A stretch of 64,000 nt of DNA. Origin: Hyphomicrobiales bacterium (GTDB lineage Bacteria > Pseudomonadota > Alphaproteobacteria > Rhizobiales > Beijerinckiaceae). The notes beneath the pieces are model-generated. The model was not told the origin of the DNA. It did no database searches and saw nothing but the letters and a program-made list of their open reading frames with translations. Positions 47,533 to 57,721 of this stretch are shown here, piece by piece. A program made the translations under genes and the position numbers. The first letter of the stretch is position 1. Every line of letters starts with the position of its first letter. The DNA lies in assembly GCA_900466745.1 (NCBI GenBank), contig UBNE01000025.1, positions 1-64,000 of the forward strand, given 5' to 3'.

Positions 47533-48825
47533 ATGCCGATCAGGCTCGACGACAGGGATGCAGGCTTTGCCGAAGGCTTCGCGGCGCTGCTTTCCGCCAA
47601 GCGCGAGGTTTCGGAGGAGGTCGACCGCGTCGCCGCCGACATCATCGCCGAGGTCCGCGCGACGGGCGATGCGGGGCTGATCGCCTATACCAGCCGCTTC
47701 GACGCGCTCGACCTGACGCCGCAGACCTTGCGCGTCGGCGAGGCCGAGATCGACGCGGCGGTCGCGGCCTGTCCGCCGGAGCTGCTGGCGGCGCTGGAGA
47801 CGGCGCGCGAACGCATCGAGGCCTATCACCGCCGCCAGAAGCCCGAGGATTCCTGGGTGAAGGACGAGGCCGGCGTCGAGAGCGGCTGGCGCTGGAGCGC
47901 CGTCGAGGCGGTCGGGCTCTATGTGCCGGGCGGCACGGCGAGCTACCCGTCCTCGGTGCTGATGAACGCAATCCCCGCCAAGGTCGCCGGCGTGCCGCGC
48001 ATCGTCATGGTGGCGCCGACGCCGCGCGGCGAGACCAATCCGCTCGTGCTCGCCGCGGCCCGGCTCGCCGGCGTCGACGAGGTCTACCGCATCGGCGGCG
48101 CCCAGGCTGTGGCGGCGCTGGCCTATGGCACGCAGAGCATTGCCCCCGTCGCCAAGATCGTCGGCCCCGGCAACGCCTATGTCGCCGCCGCCAAGCGCCG
48201 CGTCTTCGGCCAGGTCGGCATCGACATGATCGCCGGCCCTTCCGAGGTGCTGGTCCTCGCCGACCGCAGCGCCAATCCCGACTGGATCGCGGCCGATCTG
48301 CTGGCCCAGGCCGAGCACGACGTCTCGGCCCAGTCGATCCTGATGACCGACGATGCCGGCGTCGCCGACGAGGTCGAGAAGGCGGTCGCCTCCCAGCTCG
48401 GGACGCTGCCGCGCGCCGAGATCGCGGGGAAGAGCTGGCAGGAGTTCGGCGCGATCCTGCTGGTCGCCGATCTCGAGGCGGCGGTTCCGCTGGTCGACCG
48501 GATCGCGCCGGAGCATCTCGAGATCGTCACGGCCGCTCCCGAGCGCCTCGCCGGGCTGATCCGCAATGCCGGCGCGATCTTCCTCGGCGGCCATACGCCG
48601 GAGGCGATCGGCGACTATGTCGGCGGCCCGAACCACGTCCTGCCAACCGCCCGTTCCGCCCGCTTCTCCTCGGGCCTCGGCGTCGGCGATTTCATGAAGC
48701 GGACCTCGCTGCTGAAATGCGGGCCGGAAGGGCTGCGCCGGCTGGCCCCGGCCGCCACGCATCTGGCCGAGGCCGAGGGCTTGCAGGCGCACGGCCGTTC
48801 CGTGACGATCAGACTCAATCTCTAG
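47533..48825 (+). CDS. hisD: Histidinol dehydrogenase
   Basis: 430 residues. [20 protein letters not shown], the [20 protein letters not shown] block, [20 protein letters not shown] and [14 protein letters not shown] are diagnostic; the zinc- and base-providing residues fall in APEHLEIVT and GGPNHVLPT. It oxidises L-histidinol to L-histidine with two NAD+, the last two steps of histidine synthesis. The ATG at 47533 is followed by the expected [20 protein letters not shown]. Confidence 0.96.
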   Translation: MPIRLDDRDAGFAEGFAALLSAKREVSEEVDRVAADIIAEVRATGDAGLIAYTSRFDALDLTPQTLRVGEAEIDAAVAACPPELLAALETARERIEAYHRRQKPEDSWVKDEAGVESGWRWSAVEAVGLYVPGGTASYPSSVLMNAIPAKVAGVPRIVMVAPTPRGETNPLVLAAARLAGVDEVYRIGGAQAVAALAYGTQSIAPVAKIVGPGNAYVAAAKRRVFGQVGIDMIAGPSEVLVLADRSANPDWIAADLLAQAEHDVSAQSILMTDDAGVADEVEKAVASQLGTLPRAEIAGKSWQEFGAILLVADLEAAVPLVDRIAPEHLEIVTAAPERLAGLIRNAGAIFLGGHTPEAIGDYVGGPNHVLPTARSARFSSGLGVGDFMKRTSLLKCGPEGLRRLAPAATHLAEAEGLQAHGRSVTIRLNL

Positions 48826-48910
48826 GGGCGCGCGCGCCGGTTGGCCGGAACGGGCCGGCCGGAGCGCCGTCGCGAGGCGCCGCCCTGGCGGTGCAGTCAC
48901 AGGAGGAGCG

Positions 48911-49399
48911 ATGCCCGCCGGCCCGTCTTCGGAAAAGCAGTCCCTCGTCGGCGTCACGCTCGACGAAACCTCGCTGGGGCGCGGCTCGCCCGACCAGGAG
49001 CACGAGCGCGCGATCGCGATCTACGATCTGCTGGAGCGCAACCGCTTCGCCGTGCCCGGCCATGACGGCGGGCCCTATCTCGCCCATCTCGCGCTGGTCG
49101 AGCGCCGGCTGGTCTTCGACATCAAGCAGGCGGACGGCGCGCCCATCGTCACGCACCATCTCTCGCTCACGCCGTTCCGGCGGATCGTCAAGGATTACGA
49201 GCTGATCTGCGAGAGCTACTATGCCGCGATCCGCACGCAGACCCCCGAGCAGATCGAGGCGATCGACATGGGCCGCCGCGGGCTGCACGACGAGGCGGCC
49301 GGCATTCTGGTCGAGCGGCTGGCGAACAAGGTCGAGGTCGATTTCGACACGGCCCGGCGCCTGTTCACGCTGATCTACGCGCTGCATTGGAAGGGCTGA
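48911..49399 (+). CDS. UPF0262 family protein
   Basis: 162 residues. The conserved ITLDE-type start ([20 protein letters not shown]), [30 protein letters not shown] and the closing [20 protein letters not shown] are family hallmarks. The family is confined to Alphaproteobacteria and lies between hisD and an arsC-like phosphatase. GGAGGAG precedes the ATG at 48911. No known activity. Confidence 0.92.
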   Translation: MPAGPSSEKQSLVGVTLDETSLGRGSPDQEHERAIAIYDLLERNRFAVPGHDGGPYLAHLALVERRLVFDIKQADGAPIVTHHLSLTPFRRIVKDYELICESYYAAIRTQTPEQIEAIDMGRRGLHDEAAGILVERLANKVEVDFDTARRLFTLIYALHWKG

Positions 49400-49911
49400 C
49401 GCGCTTGGAGCCGACAACCTCTTCAAGCGGAGGGAGGCCCGGTTCGCCTGAAGACGATGCCCCGGAGGCGCGCTCGCCGCCGCGGAAGGTCCAGAGCGTG
49501 CTCTTCATGTGCGCGATGAACGCCGTGCGCTCGCCGATGGCGGAGGCGCTGGCCAAGCACTTCTTCGGCAAGTCGATCTATGTCCAGTCGGCCGGGGCCC
49601 GCAAGGGCGAGGCCGACGGCTTCGCCCGGACGGCGCTGGAGGAGATCGGCATCGATCTCAGCCGCCACAAGCCGAAATCGGTGGAGGAGCTGGAGGAGTG
49701 GGAGGGGCTGAATTTCGACCTGATCATCTCGCTCTCCCCCGAGGCCCATCACAAGGCGCTGGAGCTGACGCGGACGCTGGCGGCGGAGGTCGAATACTGG
49801 CCGACCATGGACCCCACCCTCGTCCAGGGCTCGCGCGAGCAGAAGCTCGACGCCTATCGCGATGTCCGCGACGGGCTGGCCCGTCGCATCAAGGAGCGGC
49901 TCAGGCGCTGA
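49387..49911 (+). CDS. Low-molecular-weight protein tyrosine phosphatase-like protein
   Basis: About 174 residues. The P-loop C-x5-R is present in [20 protein letters not shown], and the general-acid loop in [28 protein letters not shown] is the family's second signature. It is likely a phosphotyrosine phosphatase or arsenate-reductase-like protein. No ATG occurs before the P-loop, so a non-ATG start is required; TTG at 49387, overlapping the UPF0262 stop, gives a Pro/Ser-rich 35-residue lead, and another TTG follows at about 49405. Co-transcription with UPF0262 is very likely. Confidence 0.85.
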   Translation: MEGLTRLEPTTSSSGGRPGSPEDDAPEARSPPRKVQSVLFMCAMNAVRSPMAEALAKHFFGKSIYVQSAGARKGEADGFARTALEEIGIDLSRHKPKSVEELEEWEGLNFDLIISLSPEAHHKALELTRTLAAEVEYWPTMDPTLVQGSREQKLDAYRDVRDGLARRIKERLRR

Positions 49912-49949
49912 TATCGCGCCGCGTTTTCGGATCCGCTCGGAAACCGGCC

Positions 49950-50054
49950 TGTCATTGCGAGCGCGGCGAAGCAATCCAAGGGGACGGGGTGAGACGTTCA
50001 GCCCCATCCTCCTGGGTCGTGCTTCGTCGCTGGCGCTCCACGCAGAGACGGCTG
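49950..50054. repeat. Dispersed GTCATTGCGAGC-type intergenic repeat
   Basis: CTGTCATTGCGAGCGCGGCG followed by AAGCAATCCA is a common repeat half in rhizobial intergenic DNA; a degenerate inverted partner (GTGCTTCGTCGCTGGCGCTC) lies about 60 bases on. It separates the phosphatase gene from the convergent TadG-like gene and may serve as a transcript end. Confidence 0.5.
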
Positions 50055-50082
50055 GCCCGCCCTGATCGAGGCGGGCGGCGCT

Positions 50083-51807
50083 CTACCTGACCAGCACGGC
50101 GCCGCCGCAGCGCACGCCGGTGACCCAGCTATCGGCCTGTCCGAGGCCGATGCCGAGCGTGCCGAGGATGCCGGTGAGCAGGCTGTCGAGCGGCGTCACC
50201 GCATTGCCGACGATGCCGCCGACCAGCCCGTCGAGCCCCGGCAGGCCGAGGCCCAGCCCCAGCGCCTCGACCTCCAGCCTGAGGTCGCCGACCAGGCGCC
50301 CGAGCAGGGTGGCGACGAAGTTCTGCGTCGAGGTGGTCTTCTTGTCGCCGCGCAGGATCTCGGCATAGCCGAAGCTCACCGGCGTCTCGGCGAGGTTGGT
50401 CATCGTCACATGGGCCCGGGCGTTGACCTTGGCGAGCCCGATGACGTTGAGCAGCGTCGCGGCCGGCGGGTTGGGCGCGGTGCGGAAATTGTTGAACTCC
50501 GCCATCGAGACCTGCCCGATCCAGGCATCGACCAGCGCCGGCTTCACGCCGAGCGTGACGCGCGAGGTCGAGACGTCGCCCGGCGCGCATTGCAGGGCGG
50601 TGAGCTTGGCCGTCGCCGCCGCGAGTTCCAGATAGAGCGGCAGCCTGACGAGCGAGGCGACGCCCGAGCCGACGAGGTCGACGGTGAGCAGCAGGCGGGT
50701 CTGCGCCGTATGGACGCTCGCCCCGGTCCGCCCGATCCGCACCATGGCGCCGCCGACCGGGCGCTCGCCGATGCCGAGCTTGAGATTGACCGCCGCGATG
50801 CCCGGCAGGTTGAGCGCCAGCCCGACATCGACCTGTCGCTGGCCGTTGGCGATCTGCGCGACCGCCGAAACGAGGTCGAGCGCCGAGAGCGAGGCGGCGA
50901 GCGGCTTCGGCCCGGAAACCGGCCGGTCTCCGGCCGGCCCGAAGGAAACGAGCTTGGTCAGGTCGACCGGCAATCCGCCGGCGGCGACGGAAGCGAGCCG
51001 GCCGAGCGCGGCGGTGGCGGTGCCGCTGCGGGCGTCGTTGTCGCGCGAGGCGTCGACGATGGCGGACAGCACGTCGCCGAGCCTGGCATGCGCCTTCAGC
51101 ACGTCGTCATAGCTCGCCGCGGTCAGGTCGAGCCGGGTCGCCAGATGCTTCGAGACATCGAAGAGGTCGACCCGCGCCTTGAGCAGCTCCTCGTAGTCCA
51201 TCACCGAGAGCGAGACGCCGCCGCCGAGCAGGCTGCCGAGCAGGCCGTTGAGCAGGCCGCCATCGAGCCTGACCAGGCGCGAGCCGATGGCGAAGGCGGC
51301 CTGCGCGTCCTGATAGGCGATGGCGCTGCTGCCGATCGGGACGTCGCCGGCGTCCATGCTGATTTGCGTCGGGGACGGCTTCGCGCCGGGCGGCAGCGGC
51401 GGTGCGGCGCGCGAGGCGGCGAAGGCGCGCCCGAGCAGGAGCGGCGTCAGCGTCCGCATGTCGATCCTGACGGCGTTCGCGCTGGCGGCGGGGCCCGGCA
51501 CGAAGCGGTCTTCCGGCGCCTTCGCCGGGTCGGGCGTGTAGGTGCCGGGCTGCACGGCGCTAATGCTCTCGCCCGGGAAGCCGTTCTTGCCGGCGCTGGC
51601 CTGGGCCGCGGCCTGGGCGCGCGGGATGTCGCTGGCGGCCGCCAGCGCCGCGAGGTCGTTGGCGGTCTGCAGCTTGCGCTTCTCGTAGAAGAAGCTGCCG
51701 ACATCGACCGCCATGGCGCCGAAGCCGAGCAGGGCGACCAGCGAGATCGCGAACAGGATGGCGGCGCCGCCGCGTTCGTCGCGATGAAAATCGGTGATCT
51801 TGCGCAT
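50083..51807 (-). CDS. TadG-like pilus/secreted membrane protein
   Basis: 574 residues. The start MRKITDFHRDERGGAAILFA, then ISLVALLGFGAMAVDVGSFF and YEKRKLQTANDLAALAAASD is the classic TadG/Flp_PP N-terminus: a prepilin-like membrane helix followed by the QTANDxAALAAA motif. The long C-terminal region is extracytoplasmic, rich in Leu/Gly/Asp, with a pair of Cys (LQCAPGD, GVRCGG). It probably belongs to a Tad (tight adherence) system, whose ATPase and pilin genes are not in this window. It lies directly downstream of a TadE-like gene. Confidence 0.85.
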   Translation of the reverse strand: MRKITDFHRDERGGAAILFAISLVALLGFGAMAVDVGSFFYEKRKLQTANDLAALAAASDIPRAQAAAQASAGKNGFPGESISAVQPGTYTPDPAKAPEDRFVPGPAASANAVRIDMRTLTPLLLGRAFAASRAAPPLPPGAKPSPTQISMDAGDVPIGSSAIAYQDAQAAFAIGSRLVRLDGGLLNGLLGSLLGGGVSLSVMDYEELLKARVDLFDVSKHLATRLDLTAASYDDVLKAHARLGDVLSAIVDASRDNDARSGTATAALGRLASVAAGGLPVDLTKLVSFGPAGDRPVSGPKPLAASLSALDLVSAVAQIANGQRQVDVGLALNLPGIAAVNLKLGIGERPVGGAMVRIGRTGASVHTAQTRLLLTVDLVGSGVASLVRLPLYLELAAATAKLTALQCAPGDVSTSRVTLGVKPALVDAWIGQVSMAEFNNFRTAPNPPAATLLNVIGLAKVNARAHVTMTNLAETPVSFGYAEILRGDKKTTSTQNFVATLLGRLVGDLRLEVEALGLGLGLPGLDGLVGGIVGNAVTPLDSLLTGILGTLGIGLGQADSWVTGVRCGGAVLVR

Positions 51808-51837
51808 GACGAGCCCTCCCAGCCCGATGCCGTGGGT

Positions 51838-52296
51838 TCAGTAGCCGCCGCGTTGCACGACGGCGCGGCGTTCGATCAGAGGCTGTGGCAGCGCGACGAG
51901 CAGGCTGAGCCGGTCATAGAGGGAGCCGGTCATGTCGTAGCTGACCGCGACCTCGAAATCCTGCCGCTGCGGCCCGGTCTGGAGCGTCCGCACCTTGACC
52001 TTGGCAGGATCGATGAAGGCATAGGCGTCGGCATGGGCCGCGACGTAATCCTGTGCGATCCGGGCGCGCTCGGCGTCGCTCAGGCCGGCGACGGACGAGC
52101 GCGCCGCTTCGGCCGCCATCTGCTGGACGCTGTGATAGATGCCGAAGACGTAGCCATAGCCCATGATGCCGAGCAGCAGCAGCAACAGCACCGGCGCGAC
52201 GAAGGCGAACTCGATCGCGCTGGTGCCGGCCTGGTTCCTTCCGAAAGATCCCAATGAAGCAATCATCGCGAAAGTCCCGATGGAAATAACAACCAT
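51838..52296 (-). CDS. TadE-like pseudopilin
   Basis: Up to 152 residues. NQAGTSAIEFAFVAPVLLLL, then LLGIMGYGYVFGIYHSVQQM has the G-x4-E signature of TadE-like prepilins and a single long hydrophobic helix; the remainder is periplasmic. An ATG at 52266 (MIASLGSFGRNQAG) is a better-sized start than 52296. It is 30 bases upstream of the TadG-like gene, so they form an operon. Confidence 0.87.
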   Translation of the reverse strand: MVVISIGTFAMIASLGSFGRNQAGTSAIEFAFVAPVLLLLLLGIMGYGYVFGIYHSVQQMAAEAARSSVAGLSDAERARIAQDYVAAHADAYAFIDPAKVKVRTLQTGPQRQDFEVAVSYDMTGSLYDRLSLLVALPQPLIERRAVVQRGGY

Positions 52297-52434
52297 AGGT
52301 TGTGTTCGACTCCTTGACGAAGCCTTAACGCGCGGGTCCGGCCGCGTTTCTGCTTAAGCGGGGCTTCCTGGTTTCAGCGGCATTTTAAGCGGGGTCCCGG
52401 GGGAACCGTCAGGAGATCCCGAACCGGCGCGGGC

Positions 52435-53652
52435 TTACCAGTGCCGCCCGGGCCCGACCGGGCCGATGCCGAGCCAGATGCCGAGGCTGGCGGCGATGTC
52501 GGCGAAGCTTTCGCGCCGGCCGAGCGGCTCAGGCACGATGCCGGGGCCGAAGGCGAGGATCGGCACATGCTCGCGGGTGTGGTCGCTGCCGCGCCAGCTC
52601 GGATCGTTGCCGTGATCGGCGGTGATGACGGCAAGGTCGCCGGGCTTCAGCGCTGCCTCGATCCGGGGCAGCAGCCTGTCGAAGGCTTCGAGCGCCGCGG
52701 CATAGCCGGGAATGTCGCGGCGATGGCCGTATTCGGTGTCGAAATCGACGAGATTGACGAAGCAGAAGCCGCCATCGGGCAGGCCGTCCCAGGCTTCCAG
52801 CGCCGCCTCCACCATCGCATGGTTGCCGAAGGGCTTGACCTCGGTGCCGGTGGCGCGATGGGCGAAGATGTCGCCGATCTTGCCGACGGTGACGACCGCG
52901 CGTCCCTGTGCCGCCAGCCGGTCGAGAATCGTCTCCTCCGGCGGCGGTATGGCGAAATCCTTGCGGTTGCCGGTGCGGGTGAAGCCTTGCTCCGGCGACC
53001 CGGTGAAGGGCCTTGCGATGACGCGGCCGATCCTGAGCGGATCGACCAGAGCGCGCACCGTCCGGCACAGCGCATAGAGCCGGTCGAGCCCGAAATGCTC
53101 CTCATGCGCCGCGATCTGGAGCACCGAATCGACCGAGGTGTAGCAGATCGGCTTGCCGCTCCGGATATGCTCGGCTCCGAGCTCCTCGATGATCGCCACG
53201 CCCGAGGCGTGCCTGTTGCCGAGGATGCCGGGCAGGGCGCCTTCCTTGACGATGCCGGCGACGAGCTCGGGCGGGAAGGAGCTTTCCAGCGCAGTGAAAT
53301 AGCCCCAGCGGAAGTTCACCGGGCAGCCGGCGATCTCCCAATGGCCGGAGGGCGTGTCCTTGCCCTGGCTCAGCTCGACGCCGTAACCCCAGCGCCCCTG
53401 CGGCTGCGCCGGCTTCGCCACGCCCGCGAGCGGCCGCCCGGTGGAGGCCTCGCAGGCATGGGCGAGGCCGAGCCTGACCAGGTTCGGCAATTGCAGGGGG
53501 CCGCTGCGCAGCCCCTCGCGGTCGCCGCGCCCTGCGGCGCAGGCCTCCGCGATATGGCCGAGCGTGTCGGAGCCGGCATCGCCATAGGCGGCCGCATCCG
53601 CGGCGCCGCCGCAGCCGACCGAATCCAGCACGATCAGAATGGCGCGGGTCAT
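52435..53652 (-). CDS. deoB: Phosphopentomutase
   Basis: 405 residues. Alkaline phosphatase-superfamily metalloenzyme: [20 protein letters not shown] (first metal ligand Asp), [13 protein letters not shown] with the phospho-accepting Thr, [15 protein letters not shown], and [20 protein letters not shown] with the His/Asp ligands. It converts (deoxy)ribose 1-phosphate to 5-phosphate in nucleoside catabolism. GGGAG lies six bases before the ATG at 53652; an in-frame GTG at 53658 is too near. It follows yejF with only two bases between. Confidence 0.95.
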   Translation of the reverse strand: MTRAILIVLDSVGCGGAADAAAYGDAGSDTLGHIAEACAAGRGDREGLRSGPLQLPNLVRLGLAHACEASTGRPLAGVAKPAQPQGRWGYGVELSQGKDTPSGHWEIAGCPVNFRWGYFTALESSFPPELVAGIVKEGALPGILGNRHASGVAIIEELGAEHIRSGKPICYTSVDSVLQIAAHEEHFGLDRLYALCRTVRALVDPLRIGRVIARPFTGSPEQGFTRTGNRKDFAIPPPEETILDRLAAQGRAVVTVGKIGDIFAHRATGTEVKPFGNHAMVEAALEAWDGLPDGGFCFVNLVDFDTEYGHRRDIPGYAAALEAFDRLLPRIEAALKPGDLAVITADHGNDPSWRGSDHTREHVPILAFGPGIVPEPLGRRESFADIAASLGIWLGIGPVGPGRHW

Positions 53653-53654
53653 GG

Positions 53655-55283
53655 TCACTCCCTCACGGCGGCCATGCCGGCCGGTTCGAGGTTGAGCGCG
53701 GCGGCGAGCAAGGCCTGCGTATAGGTCTCGCGCGGCCGGGCGAAGACCTCTTCCGCCGGGCCCTCCTCGACGACCTTGCCATTCTGCATCACGACCAGCC
53801 GGTGCGAGAGCGCCCGCACCACCTTGAGATCGTGGCTGATGAAAAGATAGCCCAGCTTGCGCTTCGCCTGAAGGCCGCGCAGGAGGTCGACGATCTGCGC
53901 CTGGACCGACATATCCAGCGCCGAGGTCGGCTCGTCCAGCACCACGAATTTCGGATCGAGCGCCATGGCCCGCGCGATCGCGATGCGCTGGCGCTGGCCG
54001 CCGGAGAATTCGTGCGGATAGCGGTCCATCGCCGCGGGATCGAGCCCGACATCGGCCAGCGCCTGCGCCACCACCTCGCGGCGCGCGGCATAGGACAGCC
54101 CCTTCTGCTGCACGCCGAGTCCCTCCGCCACGATCTCGGCCACCGACATGCGCGGCGAGAGCGAGCCATAGGGGTCCTGGAAGACGACCTGAAGGTCCTT
54201 GCGCTTCGGCCGGACCTGCTTGCTCGACAGCCCGTCGATGCGGTCGCCGAGGAAGACGATTGGCCCCTCGGACGAGATCAGTCGCAGGATGGCGAGGCCG
54301 AGCGTGGTCTTGCCGGAGCCGGACTCGCCGACAACGCCCAGAGTCTCGCCCTCGCGCACCCTGACCGAGATGCCGTCGACCGCCTTCACATGGCCGGTGA
54401 CGCGGCGCAGGAAGCCCGACTTGATCGGGAACCAGATCTTCATCGGCCCGGCTTCCAGCAGCGTCGCGGCGTCGCTCGGCACCGGCTCCGGCCGCCCCTT
54501 CGGCTCGGCCGCGAGCAGGCGCTTCGTATAAGGATGCTGCGGATCGGCGAAGATCTCGGCCACCGGCCCCTCCTCGACGACCTTGCCCTTCAGCATCACC
54601 ACGACCCGGTCGGCGATGCGCCGCACGATGCCGAGGTCATGGGTGATGAACAGCATCGCCATGCCGAGCCGGGTCTGGAGCTCCTTGAGCAGCTTCAGGA
54701 TCTGCGCCTGCACGGTGACGTCGAGCGCGGTGGTCGGCTCGTCGGCGATCAGCAGGTCAGGCTCGTTGGCGAGCGCCATCGCGATCATCACGCGCTGGCG
54801 CTGCCCGCCCGAGAGCTGGTGCGGATAGGCGTCGAGCCGGCTTGCGGCATCGCGGATGCCGACGAGGCCGAGCAGTTCGAGCGTGCGGGCACGGGCCTTC
54901 TCGCCGCGCAGGCCCTTATGCAGCTCGAGAATCTCGCCGATCTGCTTCTGGATCGTATGCAGCGGGTTGAGCGAGGTCATCGGCTCCTGGAACACCATGG
55001 TGATGTCGTTGCCGCGCACCTTGCGCATCGCATCCTCGTCGGCGGCGATCAGGTCCTGCCCCTTGAACAGCACCTTGCCGGAGGGGTGATGCGCCGCCGG
55101 ATAGTTCAGCAGCTTCAGGATCGACAGCGCCGAGACCGACTTGCCCGAGCCGGATTCGCCGACGATCGCGACGGTCTCGCCCTTGTCGATCGCGAACGAG
55201 ACATGGTCGACCGCGAGCGTCTCCCTGCCGCCCTGGCGGAAGGCGACGGAAAGGTCCTCGACCGAGAGGAGAGGCGCACTCAT
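53655..55283 (-). CDS. yejF: Peptide ABC transporter, dual ATP-binding subunit (YejF-like)
   Basis: 542 residues with two complete ABC cassettes. The first has Walker [15 protein letters not shown], signature [12 protein letters not shown] and Walker [13 protein letters not shown]; the second has [26 protein letters not shown] and [12 protein letters not shown]. Each is followed by an oligopeptide-transporter C-terminal extension. It powers import of peptides through YejB/YejE with YejA. Its ATG overlaps the yejE stop (ATGA). A longer open frame reaching to 56309 is a coincidence of the upstream antisense and not a larger protein. Confidence 0.93.
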   Translation of the reverse strand: MSAPLLSVEDLSVAFRQGGRETLAVDHVSFAIDKGETVAIVGESGSGKSVSALSILKLLNYPAAHHPSGKVLFKGQDLIAADEDAMRKVRGNDITMVFQEPMTSLNPLHTIQKQIGEILELHKGLRGEKARARTLELLGLVGIRDAASRLDAYPHQLSGGQRQRVMIAMALANEPDLLIADEPTTALDVTVQAQILKLLKELQTRLGMAMLFITHDLGIVRRIADRVVVMLKGKVVEEGPVAEIFADPQHPYTKRLLAAEPKGRPEPVPSDAATLLEAGPMKIWFPIKSGFLRRVTGHVKAVDGISVRVREGETLGVVGESGSGKTTLGLAILRLISSEGPIVFLGDRIDGLSSKQVRPKRKDLQVVFQDPYGSLSPRMSVAEIVAEGLGVQQKGLSYAARREVVAQALADVGLDPAAMDRYPHEFSGGQRQRIAIARAMALDPKFVVLDEPTSALDMSVQAQIVDLLRGLQAKRKLGYLFISHDLKVVRALSHRLVVMQNGKVVEEGPAEEVFARPRETYTQALLAAALNLEPAGMAAVRE

Positions 55284-56455
55284 GCGAAGGTCTTCCGCGG
55301 GTCGAAGGCGTCGCGCACCGCCTCGCCGATGAAGATCAGCAGCGACAGCATCAGCGCGATGACGGCGAAGCCGGAGAGGCCGAGCCAGGGCGCCTGGAGA
55401 TTGGCCTTGCCCTGCGCCAACAGCTCTCCCAGCGAGGGCGAGCCCGGCGGCAGGCCGAAGCCGAGGAAGTCGAGCGAGGTCAGCGTCGTGATCGAGCCGT
55501 TGAGGATGAAGGGCAGGAAGGTCAGCGTCGCCACCATGGCGTTGGGCAGGAGGTGGCGGATCATGATCGTGCGGTTGGAGAACCCCAATGCGCGCGCCGC
55601 CCGGACATATTCGAAGTTCCGCGCCCGCAGGAACTCGGCGCGCACCACCCCGACCAGCGAGACCCATGAGAACAGCAGGAGGATGCCGAGCAGCACGAAG
55701 AAGCCCGGCGTGATGATCGCCGCGACGATGATCAGCAGGTAGAGCGCCGGGATCGAGGTCCAGATCTCGATCAGCCGCTGGAAGATCAGGTCGGTCCAGC
55801 CGCCGAAATAGCCCTGCACGGCGCCGGCCGCGATGCCGATCACCGAGGAGACCGCGCAGAGGATCAGCCCGAACAGCACCGAAATGCGGAAGCCGTAGAT
55901 CAGCCGCGCCACCACGTCGCGGCCCTGATCGTCGGTGCCGAGCCAGTTCCATTCGAGGTCGCGGCAGGTCGAGCCGCCGGTGCGCTCGGCGATCGGTTTG
56001 CACTGCTCGTCCTTGAGCAGCCATGTCGGCGGGGCAGGGGCGGGGACGGGCAGGTCGAGATTGTTGGTATTGTAGCTGTAGCGGATCGGCGGCCAGACCG
56101 CGAAGCCGTTGGCCGCGATCTCCTTGGCGATGACGGGATCGCGATAATCGGTCGTGGCGAGGAAGCCGCCGAATTTCTCCTCCGGATAGTTCACCGCGAC
56201 CGGGAACAGCCACTCGCCCTTGTAGCGCACGAGGAGGGGCCGGTCGTTGGCGATGAACTCGGCGACGAGCGAGAGCAGGAACAGCGCCAGGAACAGCCAG
56301 AACGACCACCAGCCGCGCTTGTTGGCCTTGAAATTGTTGAGGCGGCGCCGGTTGATCGGCGTCAGCTTGAGCCAGCCCTGGCTGGCTTCGACCGGCGCGA
56401 GCGGGGCATCGGCGCGCAGGGACGGCGGCGGGATATCGAGCAGGGTGTCGCTCAT
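55280..56455 (-). CDS. yejE: Peptide ABC transporter permease (YejE-like)
   Basis: 391 residues, about six membrane helices. The N-terminus includes WWSFWLFLALFLLSLVAEFI and a periplasmic loop of about 90 residues typical of YejE (...LLVRYKGEWLFPVAVNYPEE); the permease EAA loop is ARALGFSNRTIMIRHLLPNA. It forms the transmembrane channel with YejB. It ends by overlapping yejF and starts two bases after the yejB stop codon. Confidence 0.93.
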   Translation of the reverse strand: MSDTLLDIPPPSLRADAPLAPVEASQGWLKLTPINRRRLNNFKANKRGWWSFWLFLALFLLSLVAEFIANDRPLLVRYKGEWLFPVAVNYPEEKFGGFLATTDYRDPVIAKEIAANGFAVWPPIRYSYNTNNLDLPVPAPAPPTWLLKDEQCKPIAERTGGSTCRDLEWNWLGTDDQGRDVVARLIYGFRISVLFGLILCAVSSVIGIAAGAVQGYFGGWTDLIFQRLIEIWTSIPALYLLIIVAAIITPGFFVLLGILLLFSWVSLVGVVRAEFLRARNFEYVRAARALGFSNRTIMIRHLLPNAMVATLTFLPFILNGSITTLTSLDFLGFGLPPGSPSLGELLAQGKANLQAPWLGLSGFAVIALMLSLLIFIGEAVRDAFDPRKTFA

Positions 56456-56457
56456 GC

Positions 56458-57546
56458 TCAGCTCTCCCGCGTCTCGAAATCGATGCGGGGATCGACCCAG
56501 CTATAGGTCAGGTCGGTGAGCAGATGCACGAGGAGGCCGATCAGCGAGAAGATGTAGAGATTGGCGAAGACCACCGGATAGTCGCGGTTGACGATCGCCT
56601 CGAAGGAAAGCAGGCCGAGCCCGTCGAGCGAGAAGATCGTCTCGATCAGCAGCGAGCCGGCGAAGAGCGCGCTGACGAAGGCGCCCGGGAAGCCGGCGAT
56701 GACGATCAGCATCGCATTGCGGAAGACATGGCCGTAGAGCACGCCGCGCTCGGAGAGACCCTTCATCCGCGCGGTCAGCACGTATTGCTTGCGGATCTCG
56801 TCGAGGAAGGAGTTCTTGGTCAGCAGCGTCGAGGTCGCGAAGGCGCCGAGCGCCATCGCCGTCACCGGCAGGCAGATATGCCAGAGATAGTCCTTCACCT
56901 TGCCGATCAGCGAGAGATCGCTCCAGTTGTCGGAGGTCAGCCCGCGGAGCGGGAAGATCTGCCAGAAGGAGCCGCCGGCGAAGAGCACGATCAGCAGGAT
57001 CGCGAACAGGAAGCTCGGAATGGCATAGCCGACGATGACGACGGCGCTGGTCCACGTGTCGAAGCGCGAGCCTTCCTTCACCGCCTTGCGGATGCCGAGC
57101 GGGATCGAGATCGCGTAGGAGATCAGCGTCATCCACAGGCCGAGCGAGATCGAGACCGGTAGCTTCTCCTTGATGAGCTGGAGCACCGGCGCGCCGCGGA
57201 AGTAGGAGCGGCCGAAATCGAAGCGGGCATAGTCGGTCAGCATCTTCCAGAAGCGCTCTGGCGCCGGCTTGTCGAAGCCGAACTGCTTTTCCAGTTCCTT
57301 GATGAAGGCGGGGTCGAGCCCCTGCGCGCCGCGATAGGCCGAGGCCTCGCCGCCTTGTCCACCGGCATCGCCGCCCTGGCCGCCGCCCACGCGGTCGGCC
57401 GCGCTGCTATTCGGGTTCTGGAGCTGCGAGATCACGCGCTCGACCGGGCCCCCCGGCGCGAACTGCACGATGATGAAGGAGACGAGCAGGATGCCGAACA
57501 GGGTCGGCACCATCAGGGCGAGACGCCGGGCGATATAGCTCAGCAT
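56458..57546 (-). CDS. yejB: Peptide ABC transporter permease (YejB-like)
   Basis: 362 residues. [20 protein letters not shown], then [20 protein letters not shown] starts as in DppB/OppB-type permeases. A Gly/Ser-rich insertion (about 45-75, [15 protein letters not shown]) is characteristic of YejB. The EAA-like loop is [20 protein letters not shown]. It is an inner-membrane channel subunit for peptides, including microcin C-like compounds in E. coli. It is the second gene of the yejABEF operon, separated from yejA by an inverted repeat. Confidence 0.93.
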   Translation of the reverse strand: MLSYIARRLALMVPTLFGILLVSFIIVQFAPGGPVERVISQLQNPNSSAADRVGGGQGGDAGGQGGEASAYRGAQGLDPAFIKELEKQFGFDKPAPERFWKMLTDYARFDFGRSYFRGAPVLQLIKEKLPVSISLGLWMTLISYAISIPLGIRKAVKEGSRFDTWTSAVVIVGYAIPSFLFAILLIVLFAGGSFWQIFPLRGLTSDNWSDLSLIGKVKDYLWHICLPVTAMALGAFATSTLLTKNSFLDEIRKQYVLTARMKGLSERGVLYGHVFRNAMLIVIAGFPGAFVSALFAGSLLIETIFSLDGLGLLSFEAIVNRDYPVVFANLYIFSLIGLLVHLLTDLTYSWVDPRIDFETRES

Positions 57547-57557
57547 GGCGCCCCGCC

Positions 57558-57704
57558 GTCATTCCGGGGCATGGCGAAGCCATGAGCCCGGAACCCATGA
57601 ACACAGCGCTGCGGAATGACCGGTTTTCCCGCTAAAGCAGCCTGATAATGTCCAGCGGTGTTCATGGGTTCCGGGCGCTTCGCTGCGCGAAGCCCCGGAA
57701 TGAC
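57558..57704. repeat. Long inverted intergenic repeat (copy 1)
   Basis: Outer arms GTCATTCCGGGGC / GCCCCGGAATGAC and inner arms CCCGGAACCCATGAACAC / GTGTTCATGGGTTCCGGG, each pair inverted, around a 53-base centre. It lies between yejA and yejB. A second copy with the same arms occupies 62285-62429. The RNA would form a long hairpin and could modulate expression of yejB relative to yejA. Confidence 0.85.
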
Positions 57705-57721
57705 GTCGAGGTTCCGCACCA

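Noticed and set aside
53655-56309. An 884-residue frame suggesting a giant ABC protein
   Set aside because: Only the part from 55283 downwards has ABC cassettes; the upstream part is an Arg-rich out-of-frame reading of the yejE gene.
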